Shown in pieces: positions 11,085-20,127 of a stretch of 64,000 nt of DNA. Below the pieces are notes generated by a model. That model was not told where the DNA came from, searched no databases, and saw only the letters and a list, made by a program, of their open reading frames with translations. The position numbers and the translations under genes are program-made. The stretch lies in the NCBI GenBank assembly GCA_022559845.1, contig CM040123.1:319777933-319841932 (forward strand). Direction: 5' to 3'. Numbering within the stretch: the first letter of the stretch is position 1; each line of letters begins with the position of its first letter. This stretch comes from Amorphophallus konjac. Taxonomy: Eukaryota > Streptophyta > Magnoliopsida > Alismatales > Araceae.

Positions 11085-13295
11085 TCAGACAGAGTAATGT
11101 GGGACCCAATTCAAATTGGGTCCAAAACCAGTTTTCAGATTATGCAGAAAGCACTTGGGAATCCACATTTGTTTTATAGTTCTCTTCAGTGGATTTATGT
11201 GGGTTGATTCTTCCCTTTTGTTATTTCTTGGTGGGTGTTGAATAAGCTTATTCCTATTTGAACTATGCTGTTTCTGAACAAAGACATTGTTGGTTGGCCT
11301 CTTAGAAGATGTGCGTGTGTGTTGAGCATAATTCATGTAAGCATTTTTACTCCAATAAAATTTGTGCTGAAACTGGTGATAGTTGCCATGCTCTACTTGA
11401 TAATTAGCATGATGAGTTTTCTTAACAAAACTTTTCGCTCTTTTTGTGGCCTCTATAGGACTGGTCCTGTGAGGACCTTTGTTCCACGCCTGCTGAACAT
11501 GAGCAGTGCTTGTCTCAGGATTTCCTGACTTAGACTGCTGACCAGTGGAGTGAATGAATTTACTGGTCGAAGACTTCATTGTAGAGACAGATTTGGAACT
11601 GGATGGTGTTTCCAGTTTCTCTTTGCCTTTGGCGGGGCAGAACGTGATAGTCTTAAATTCAAAGGGTTTTTTACTAGTAGGATTGTATCCTAATCCCTCC
11701 CTATTGAAGTTTACCCTCGACCCCAGAAGGACATTCAGGTTGTTTCTCCCCTCTGTAAACTTTTCAAGCACTTTTTCTTTGTCCTCAATCTCCTTCTGAA
11801 ATTCATTGCATTGGTCCTGGAGTTCCTGATTAACTGTTCTAACTGCCTCATATTTTTCAGCCATCAGTCTAATCTCTCCTTTAGACTCTTCAGCTTTACA
11901 CTTCAGCTCATCCATTCTAGCTAGACTCTCCTCTCTTTCCATTCTCAACCTCTCAATCTCACCTTTAACCTGGTCTAGCTCAATGGCCATCTCCTTGGTT
12001 TTCATGCTATCAGTGACAATAGAAGAGTGTTCTTCAGACAGAGAATGAAACTTACGTCTAAGCATTCTGTGCTCCTTGTTTAAACAATTATATTTACTTA
12101 ACAGGTCGCCATAGGCGTCCTCCCAATCATCCAAAGTAAAATTCTCAAATAAGTTTGTTACCTCTTTCTCATGGTCGGCCATGAGGCAGGTCTTCTCTTC
12201 ATTTTCACTGGACGAAGTGGCTTCTGGGTCCTCCTCCTCATCGCTCCATGTGCACAGCATGGCCTTCTTCTTCTTGTGCACCACATTCTTCTGGTGTCCT
12301 GGAGCCTTAGCTTGTAGCTCTGAACATTCACTTTTCATGTGACCGGGTTTCTGACAATGATAGCAAGTGATCTTCTTAGCAGACCGGTTCTTCTCAAATC
12401 TTCGTTCAGGAGACTTCATTGCATCATTAAATTTCTTCCTCCTGTAGAATTTTCCTTTAGTTCTTAGGAACTTTCTGAACTGCCTGGTGAGCATAGCTCG
12501 CTCGTCCTTGTCCAGGTCTGAGAGTCCATCAGACCCTTCGCTGCTATCATCACTGCTGCTGCTGCTGTTGTTGCTCTTCTTAGTATGTCGTGAAACCTTC
12601 AGAGCAACATTCTTTCCCTTTCTGTCATGCCCATCGTTTCCTCGTTTGAAATTCATTTCATGGGTCATGAGAGAACCAATCAGCTGGGTTACTGTCATGA
12701 TGGATAAATTTCTTGATTCCTCTATTACAGTCACCTTGGTATCCCAGACGGGAGTTAGAGACCTAAGGATCTTCCTGACTATGTCTTCTTGTTGAATATC
12801 CTTTCCAAGGCCTTTCAGACTGTTGATGATCACAGATAATCTAGCATACATTTCTGTGATCGGCTCCTCTGGCTTCATCTTAAATAACTCATATTGAGTT
12901 GTAAGTATGTTGATCTTGGTAGCCTTCACCTGAGATGTGCCCTCATGAATTAACTGCAAATCATCCCACATGTTCTTTGCAGTCTTGCACGCTGAGATCC
13001 TTGAATATTCTTCCGGATGGACGGCGCACTGTATGATGTTAAGAGCTGTCCAATTCAGTGCGGAGAGTTTGACCTGATCTTCTGTCCACATATCTTCATT
13101 CGGTGGAAGGGTGTATGGACCATCTGTAATGACTTTCCATAGCTTGTTGCTTTGGGCCCTGATAAAGACTTCCATCCTGTTCTTCCAGAAGAAGTAATTA
13201 TTACCATCAAAGAAAGGGGGGCGGGTGATAGACTGCCCATCAGCTATGAAACTGCGAGGACCATTGGATCCGTTTCCCTGGCCGTTGGACCACAT
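11085..13295 (-). CDS. gag: copia1 Gag with zinc knuckle and coiled coil
   Basis: An intact 736-codon ORF. I chose the ATG at 13,295 (MWSNGQGNGSNG); the longer open frame begins with a non-ATG codon inside the PBS. Residues ~20-215 match the UBN2/copia Gag fold (FFDGNNYFFWKNRMEVFI, MYARLSVIINSLKGLG, VRKILRSLTPVWDTK). A CCHC knuckle CYHCQKPGHMKSEC is at ~311-324, and a long heptad-rich coiled coil spans ~395-520. The C-terminus is Lys/Ser-rich and ends WVPHYSV-stop. Gag builds the particle and packages RNA. The TGA at 11,085-11,087 separates it from pol, and the same arrangement occurs in copia2. Confidence 0.93.
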   Translation of the reverse strand: MWSNGQGNGSNGPRSFIADGQSITRPPFFDGNNYFFWKNRMEVFIRAQSNKLWKVITDGPYTLPPNEDMWTEDQVKLSALNWTALNIIQCAVHPEEYSRISACKTAKNMWDDLQLIHEGTSQVKATKINILTTQYELFKMKPEEPITEMYARLSVIINSLKGLGKDIQQEDIVRKILRSLTPVWDTKVTVIEESRNLSIMTVTQLIGSLMTHEMNFKRGNDGHDRKGKNVALKVSRHTKKSNNSSSSSDDSSEGSDGLSDLDKDERAMLTRQFRKFLRTKGKFYRRKKFNDAMKSPERRFEKNRSAKKITCYHCQKPGHMKSECSELQAKAPGHQKNVVHKKKKAMLCTWSDEEEDPEATSSSENEEKTCLMADHEKEVTNLFENFTLDDWEDAYGDLLSKYNCLNKEHRMLRRKFHSLSEEHSSIVTDSMKTKEMAIELDQVKGEIERLRMEREESLARMDELKCKAEESKGEIRLMAEKYEAVRTVNQELQDQCNEFQKEIEDKEKVLEKFTEGRNNLNVLLGSRVNFNREGLGYNPTSKKPFEFKTITFCPAKGKEKLETPSSSKSVSTMKSSTSKFIHSTGQQSKSGNPETSTAHVQQAWNKGPHRTSPIEATKRAKSFVKKTHHANYQVEHGNYHQFQHKFYWSKNAYMNYAQHTRTSSKRPTNNVFVQKQHSSNRNKLIQHPPRNNKREESTHINPLKRTIKQMWIPKCFLHNLKTGFGPNLNWVPHYSV

Positions 13296-13309
13296 TCTGG
13301 GAAAAACCT

Positions 13310-13321
13310 GCTCTGATACCA
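13310..13321 (-). other. copia1 primer-binding site
   Basis: The minus strand reads TGGTATCAGAGC, complementary to the 3' end of initiator Met-tRNA and typical of plant copia elements. Two bases separate it from the end of the 5' LTR at 13,324. Confidence 0.93.
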
Positions 13322-13323
13322 AC

Positions 13324-15622
13324 TGATAAGTACAATATGAAGTGATCTAGAAGGGGAGGGGATGAATAGATCACTTTTTTCGTAGATTTAAAAAATTATT
13401 GCAGAGTATATTGCTAAACGGAACTAACCTCGAGCTCTGACTATCGTAAAAGATGCAGTGCAGTTAATAGCTCAAGCAAATAGAAGGCATACCACAATAT
13501 TATCACGATCAATCACACAAGGGCTCAGAGGATTTTAAGGTGGTTCGGTCCTTCAGACCTACATCCACCCCACACTCAACCTGAGTGTGGCTTCACTAAA
13601 GGCTGGGCAACACAGCTTGCCAAACAACTGCTGATACACAGCTTCCCAGGAGAACAACCTCTCCTCTTCCTCCTACCCGGAGGGAACCTCTAGCGATCAG
13701 CAGCCACTAGAACCCAGAGACTCACGTCTCTCTTCCTCTTTACCAAGAGGGAAACCCCACTAGTAGCAGCCCTGCTACTAGTGAACCAGAGGTCGAAGAC
13801 CCCTCTTCCTCCCAACCCGGAGGGTACCTACAAGCAGCTCACCTGCTGCTTGCAAACCGGAGATTGACTCTCCCAACTCCTGATCTCACAGGAGGACCCC
13901 GACCTCAGTCCAGAGGATCGGAAACACAAACAATAACGGTTGAAGAAAGATAAGAACAAGAAATGAAAAAAAAACGAACGAAGGAAATCAAATGCCAGAC
14001 AATGGAAACAATGTAGCTCAATATAGAGCAATAGACTTCGGATTTGATCCGCAAGTCAGAACAATTCTTCTGATCACTCTTCTGCTCTCTTTCTATTTCT
14101 CTCTGCTATTCTTTCTTCTTTCTTTTCTTTTTCCTGGATCGAAGGGCTCTCTATTTCCCTGTTTTCTTCTATGCCTCTCTTCTTCGATCACCTTCATCTG
14201 AGGACGAAGGATTCTATTTATAGCATCAACAGCAGATGGATAGGGCATGAAACGCGTGTGCCTCCCACGCTCGATCCAGAGGTTTCCTGTCTCGTGCCTT
14301 TATCAAATTGGTTCCTCTTGTCTCGGATCACGTGCAGCCCGGGAGTGTGGAATGTTCTTCCTCGGACCTGTAATGAGATTAAGTCCATTAATACGCTGCA
14401 TGGCCATTAAAACCAAAACTGCATGAGGTATAGTAACAACAACACGGCGTGACTATTTCTCGAGATGACATAAGAACGACGCGAGATACTCTGTAACAGA
14501 TCAGATATACAGAAGATAATGACACGAGGTGAGGTTATAAGCAAGAGAGACACGAGGTTACGAATGCAAAAACAACACGAGGACAATACGGGCTAACGAC
14601 AGAAACCGACATGAAGACTAAAGCGAGAGACCAACATGAGGACAGAATATAAGGAAACGACTCGAGGTGAAAACAACACGAAGTGAAGTTAGACACGAAG
14701 TAAAAAGCAACGACACGAAGTATAGTGGTGACAAACACACACTACACAGAAAAACGACACGAAATAAAAATAATGCTAAGTGAAAACAGTAATCGACACG
14801 CGGTGAGAACAACACGAGGATAGTGAGAACAGCACGAGATGAAAACAACACAGGCTGATAACGACACAAAGTCGAAACAGTAAATGACACGGGATAACAC
14901 TGCACGAGGTAAAACGACACGAAGACTTAATAATAAAAACGACACGAGGTGGCAATAAAGGAGAACGACATGAAAACAACATGGACTGCAACCGAAACCG
15001 ACACGAAGTCAAATAGTACAACACGAGGTGTTGTAACCAAGACGAAGTGCCAATCAATCACGAAGACAGTATGCAAAGAAACGACTCGAAGTGAGATGAG
15101 AACAGAATGAAACAAAGAAGACGACACGGAGTGCATAAAACCAACACGAAGACGTGGACTATAGTAACCGTCACGAAGTGTGGTTACTAAGCAGGAATCG
15201 ACACGAGGTCTACAGAAAAACTACTCGAAGTTCATCAGAACTTTTTAGAGTAGCTTCAGGAACACGACACGAAGTCATGAGAAGAGAAAAACAATCACGA
15301 AGTGAAACGAACACTTGAACTTAGACTGACTTAGAGACTCAGCGAAAGGACTCGAAGACAGGAATACAAAGGATGACATGGAAACAACACAGTAATCAAA
15401 GACTGCACGAGGTGAAAACGCGAAGCAAGAACTACATGATGTCTGAGGAAAAACAGCACGAAGACAGAACATGAACGAACACACGAAGTGTTACCTCTTA
15501 GCAGTTATTTCATATAAAACCATGGATAACTCAAGTGCAAGATATCTGATCAAAAATAACAAGAACAATTAACATAGTGTTGCTCATCATCAAAATACTT
15601 AGGGAAGACACACAATCCAACA
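13324..15622 (-). repeat. copia1 5' LTR (right copy)
   Basis: A 2,299-bp partner of 4,228-6,526 and the promoter-bearing LTR, because the PBS and gag follow it on the minus strand. It has the same CACGA motif array (about 14,437-15,490) and the same TATA box at 14,214-14,223. It begins TGTTGG in element sense and ends TTATCA. Confidence 0.95.
14214..14223 (-). promoter_or_regulatory. TATA box of copia1 5' LTR
   Basis: CTATAAATAG on the minus strand, in the LTR that drives the element. About 920 bp of LTR separate it from the PBS, so R plus U5 is long. The motif array lies upstream of it in the U3. Confidence 0.65.
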
Positions 15623-15627
15623 ATAGT
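15623..15627. other. Target-site duplication ATAGT (right copy, copia1)
   Basis: Exact repeat of 4,223-4,227. Athila coding sequence continues immediately afterwards in the original frame. Confidence 0.95.
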
Positions 15628-15886
15628 AAAAATACATGAGTGCTACTTCCCAGTGGACTTTTTAATCTTGGATATGGCCTCGTCTAAAGAGTTAAAGCAT
15701 ACACCAATCATTTTGGGATGTCCATTTTTGGCTATGGCAAAGGCCAATATAAATTGTGCCACTGGGATGTTGGATATTACATTTGAAGGAGAGAAGGTCT
15801 CATTGAATATTTTTAAAACTTCACAATACCCGGACCATGAGGGAGAATGTAATGTCATTGATATTTTTGAGGAAATGATTGAATAA
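15628..15886 (+). pseudogene. Athila aspartic protease, 3' part
   Basis: It resumes the frame broken at 4,227. The residues CYFPVDFLILDMASS and ILGCPFLAMAKANIN are the conserved second half of Athila/Tat proteases (PVDF, hydrophobic strand, LGRPFL-like motif). A TAA at 15,884 sits where Gln is expected (EEMIE-stop-GPDMNEN) and fits CAA to TAA. Confidence 0.8.
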
Positions 15887-17167
15887 GGTCCAGATATGAA
15901 TGAGAATGTGATTGAAGAGGGTAGTTTGCTTCAGGATTCACCTCTTTCTTATTCGAGTGTGGAGCCTCTTCTTCCATTAAGATCTGAACCAGTTCTTCCA
16001 TCTCTTGATCAGCCGCCCGTTTTGGAACTTAAGCCTCTGCCGGATTCATTGAAATATGCTTATCTAGGCCCAGATCATACCTTGCATGTTATCATTGCTT
16101 CTGATCTTACCTCTGCTCAAGAATCTCAACTGTTAGACATTCTTAAGGAGCATAGGAGGGTAATAGGATGGTATGTGGCAGATTTGAAGGGTATAAGTCC
16201 CGATGTGTGCATGCACTATATTTATTTGGAGGACAATGCCAAGCCGAGCAGAGAGATGCAGCGTCGACTGAATCCAAACATGAAGGAAGTGGTTAAAAAG
16301 GAAGTTTTTAAGTGGTTAGATGCTGGGATTATATATCCTATTTCTGATAGCAAATGGGTCAGTCCAACACAAGTGGTTCCTAAAAAGTTAGGGCTGACGG
16401 TGGTAACAAATGAGAAAGGAGAAGAGGTGCCCATGCGTCTGCAGACGGGATGGAGAGTTTGCATTGACTATAGAAAATTAAATTCTGTGACAAAGAAAGA
16501 TCATTTTCCACTCCCGTTTGTTGATCAAATTTTAGAAAAGTTGGCTGGACAACAATAATTTTACTTTTTTGATGGCTATTCCAGATACAATCAAGTTGTT
16601 ATCTATCCGGAAGATCAAGAAAAGACCACTTTCACGTGCCCCTTTGGCACGTTTGCTTTTAGAAGGATGCCATTTGGACTGTGTAATGCCCCTGCTACTT
16701 TTCAAAGATGTATGATGTCGATATTTTCTGACATGGTGGGGAAAACTTTAGAAATATTTATGGATGATTTCTCTGTTTTTGGTTCTTCATTTGAGGGGTG
16801 CTTGAAAATTTTAACACAAGTTTTGAAAAGGTGCATTGATGCTAATCTTGTTTTAAGTTGGGAGAAGAGTCATTTTATGGTGCGAGAAGGTATAGTTTTA
16901 GGCCATGTAGTCTCGGAGAAGGGAATAGAGGTCGATAAAGCTAAGGTTGAATTGATTTCCAATCTTCCTCCTCCTACTTCTATTAAGCAAATCAGATCCT
17001 TTCTTGGCCATGCGGGGTTCTACCGCAGATTTATTCAGAACTTCTCCACCATTGCTCGCCCTTTCACCAAATTGCTTGCTAAGGACACTCCTTTTAATTT
17101 AGATGATTCATGTTTAGAGGCATTTAATTCCTTGAAAGCAATCCTCACTCAAGCTCCGATTTTGTAA
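15887..17167 (+). pseudogene. Athila reverse transcriptase
   Basis: The frame continues from the protease through a variable linker to the RT. Motifs seen: RVCIDYRKLNSVTKKDHFPL (~16,455), FDGYSRYNQ (~16,570), RRMPFGLCNAPATFQRCM (~16,661), the catalytic FMDD at 16,757-16,768 (the Athila form of YxDD), and RSFLGHAGFYRRFI in the connection region. TAA codons at 16,556 and 17,165 interrupt it, both at positions where Gln fits. It would copy element RNA into cDNA, but this copy is disabled only by those nonsense changes. Confidence 0.88.
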
Positions 17168-17560
17168 CCTCCAGATTGCTCGCTTCCTTTTGAGATTATG
17201 TGTGATGCTTCTGATTACGTTGTGGGAGCTGTCTTAGGCCAAAAAGTGAATAAGAAGCCCGTGATGATTTATTATGCAAGTCGCACCCTTGCTGATGCTC
17301 AGATGAATTACACTACCACGGAGAAGGAACTCTTAGCCGTTGTTTTCGCCCTAGAGAAATTCCGTTCATATCTACTAGGGGCAAAAGTTATCATTTATTC
17401 CGATCACACTGCTTTAAGATATTTGCTTTCCAAGAAGGATGCTAAACCCCGTCTCATTCGTTGGATTTTATTGTTGCAAGAATTTGATTTAGAAATAAGA
17501 GACAAGAAGGGGTTAGAAAATGTCGTTGCTAATCATCTCTCAAGGATAGTGATCCCTGAA
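17168..17560 (+). pseudogene. Athila RNase H
   Basis: Same frame as [39 protein letters not shown] and [11 protein letters not shown] give the Asp, Glu and Asp of the retroviral-type RNase H active site. It would degrade RNA in RNA:DNA hybrids during replication. It is uninterrupted after the TAA at 17,165. Confidence 0.88.
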
Positions 17561-18913
17561 AGCACTCCAATGTCCGATTCTTTTTCAGATAAACAAATTC
17601 TTTCCATCTCTCATCCGTCCACTCCTTGGTTTGCTAATATTGTCAACTACCTGGCGGTAGGTCAGATCCTGAGAGGGTGGACTAAGCAGGAGAAGGATCA
17701 CTTCTTTTCTAAGGTAAAACACTATTTTTTGGAGGACCCGGAGTTGTTTCATATGGGTCCAGATCAGATTATAAGAAGATGTGTCCCTGAAGAAGAACAC
17801 CAATCAGTATTGAATTTTTGTCATAACCTTGCTTGTGGGGGACACTTCTCTAGAAAGAAAACCGCGGCTAAAGTATTACAAAGTGGATTTTATTGGCCCA
17901 CCTTATTTAAGGATGCTTATGAATTTTCTAAATCTTGTTTGAGATGTCAAGCCGTGGGTAATAATTCAAATAAATATATGATGCCGCTGAATCCCATTCT
18001 GGTAGTTGAAATTTTTGACGTTTGGGGAATAGATTTTATGGGACCGTTTCCATCTTCTTTTGGGAATGAATATATCTTGGTGGCGGTCGATTGTGTTTCC
18101 AAATGGATTGAAGCTATTGCTACTACGACAAATGATCATAAGGTTGTGATGAAGTTTGTGAAGAAGAATATCTTTTCTAGGTTTGGCTGTCCTAGAGCTA
18201 TAATTAGTGATGGAGGTTCTCATTTAAATCATTTTCAATTCCGAGCTTTACTTCGTAAATACGGTATCACTCACAAGCTCGCTACCCCTTATCATCCCCA
18301 AACCAGTGGTCAAGTTGAAGTTTCTAATAGGGAGATTAAGAATATCTTACATAAAACAGTTAGGCCGGATAGGAAAGACTGGTCTAAAAGGCTCGATGAC
18401 GCATTATGGGCCTATAGAACTGCATTCAAGACTCCCATTGGTATGTCTCTATATCGCATGATTTTTGATAAAGCCTACCACTTGCCAGTAGAGTTAGAGC
18501 ATAGAGCATATTGGGCTATAAAGCATGTAAATTTTGATTTAACTCAAGCTGGATCTCAAAGAGTGCTTCAATTGAATGAACTGGAGGAACTAAGAAACGA
18601 AGCCTATGAAAATGTAAAGATTTATAAAGCTAAAACCAAGGCTTTTCATGATAAGAATATTCACAGAAAAATATTTCATGTTAATTAAAAGGTTTTGCTA
18701 TTTAATTCAAGGCTGCGTTTGTTCCCGGGTAAATTAAAATCCAGATGGGATGGGCCATTTGTTGTTGTTAAAGTATTTGATCATGGAGCCGTTAAAATTC
18801 TAAATCCACAAAATGGTCATATTTTTACTGTTAATGGCCAAAGGTTAAAACTTTACTTGGAGAATGAGCAGTTGTCTACAAAAGAATCAGTTGCTTTGTG
18901 TGATTTGGAGTAA
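17561..18913 (+). pseudogene. Athila integrase
   Basis: The zinc-binding N-terminus is visible (HNLACGGHF ... CLRCQ). The core has GIDFMGPF (Asp near 18,031), ISDGGSH (Asp at 18,209) and GQVEVSNRE (Glu at 18,317), giving exact D-35-E spacing. The C-terminal part contains [20 protein letters not shown] at 18,686 replaces the expected Gln (HVN-stop-KVLLFN). It ends at the natural TAA, 18,911. There is no chromodomain, as expected for Athila rather than chromoviruses. Confidence 0.88.
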
Positions 18914-20125
18914 TTATTTGTGAGCTTTCATGTGTCTGGCTGAAGATGAAAAATTTAGCGCTTCTGGGAGGCAACCCAATGTTTTGTTATTTGATGGTTT
19001 CTTTTTAGTGTATTTTTAGTAGTCAGGTCTGGAAGAAGAAGAGATGTCGCCAGTTTATCTGAAGGATTGTTTCGCCTCATTTACCAGGTTGTATCCTTCC
19101 ATCCTAACTATATTCTTTGGTTACGTTGTTCTATTGCTGTTTATTTTCTCATGCCATTAAGGACAATGTCATTCAAGTTGGGGGGGGGAAACAGGAAATT
19201 TTCATTGCATATAGTACAATCTGGTAGGGTTTTTACATGAAATTCTTGCAATTTGCATGAAAGTGAGAAGATGAAATCTCCGACGGAGTTTTATTAATTC
19301 ATGCTTGAATTGAAAGTAATTCTAGATTAGAAAAAATTAGGGAAAAGGTTGAAGGAAAATTAAGTTTGATCTAGCTATGGAAAACTGATATAAGAATCTT
19401 TTTTAAAGTTCATGCACACTATTAGAAATATTTTCACTATGCACACTAATGAAGCAAAATAAGACAAGCCCTCTGTTATTTTGGGTACTGTATCTGATAT
19501 TCTGCATTTCTTGAGGAGGAGATCTATTTCAAGAAAAAGCTTTCTGCCAAGTTTTATAGAAAAAAAAAGAAAAGAAAATGTGAAGGCATATTGTTGAAAA
19601 AAAAGAGAAATGATGAAATAGAAAGATCACGCCATGAAAAATACCCCTGATCTGAGTAACCGGGCCTGCTTCACCTGAGAAGTGTTGAGGTTCGCACAAA
19701 AAGGTGAAGGGTAGTGCAGCATCATGGTTGCGCAAATGAAAAATAGAAAAAAAAGAGAAAGATCCCGAAGGGACAAACAATTAAGGCAGATAAAAAGTTA
19801 GTATACTTAATACTCTAATCTAAGAGATGCAGGGTTGAAAGTTACTTACTTGGAATAACAAATGGGGGACGCAATTATCTTAACTGCGGATTTGGAAGTA
19901 CACATGCACAAGTGCTATTGAACTTTGATTTGTATTCTTAAAGTCACGTTCTTTCATTTCCAATCCAAGGTTAGTATGAGCATTAATGATTCTGGATTAT
20001 TAATCTTTGGTTGATTCTATGAAGGGAGAGCTGGATATAAGAGTACGATCTTTATGAACGCTTGTTGGTCCTTAATTTTGATTTAATTACATTGCTAAGG
20101 AACTAGCAATGAGTAAGTTGGGAGG
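18914..20125 (+). other. Athila 3' internal non-coding region, no env-like ORF
   Basis: About 1.2 kb between pol and the 3' LTR without a supported gene. Some Athila elements carry an env-like ORF here; this one does not. Two landmarks are GCGCTTCTGGGAGGCAACCC at 18,958-18,977 (a short TGGG/CCCA fold-back) and a G-run after AAGT at about 19,176-19,190 that resembles an internal polypurine tract. Confidence 0.65.
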
Positions 20126-20127
20126 TG
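20111..20127 (+). other. Athila polypurine tract
   Basis: GAGTAAGTTGGGAGGTG immediately precedes the TGATAAG start of the 3' LTR, the expected site for plus-strand priming. The exact purine boundary is uncertain by a few bases. Confidence 0.65.

Larger units (their letters stand above)
4228..15622 (-). mobile_element. Ty1/copia retrotransposon 'copia1' (SIRE/Maximus-like), nearly intact
   Basis: This 11,395-bp element has two 2,299-bp LTRs that I find differ at five bases with no indel, a perfect ATAGT target duplication, an initiator-Met PBS, and the polypurine tract AAAAAGGGGGAGA. Order on the minus strand is LTR, PBS, gag, protease, integrase, RT, RNase H, PPT, LTR, which is the copia order. 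Long LTRs and a large Gag with zinc knuckle plus coiled coil fit SIRE/Maximus (inference). At an assumed 1.3e-8 substitutions/site/year, the LTRs suggest roughly 0.1 Myr since insertion. A one-base frameshift in pol is its only clear coding lesion. Confidence 0.95.

Noticed and set aside
12487..12795. Plus-strand ORFs across copia1 gag
   Set aside because: Shadows of the intact 736-codon minus-strand Gag, which has a zinc knuckle and coiled coil.
18914..20125. Possible env-like gene of Athila
   Set aside because: No ORF of adequate length, signal peptide or membrane segment is seen between pol and the 3' LTR.
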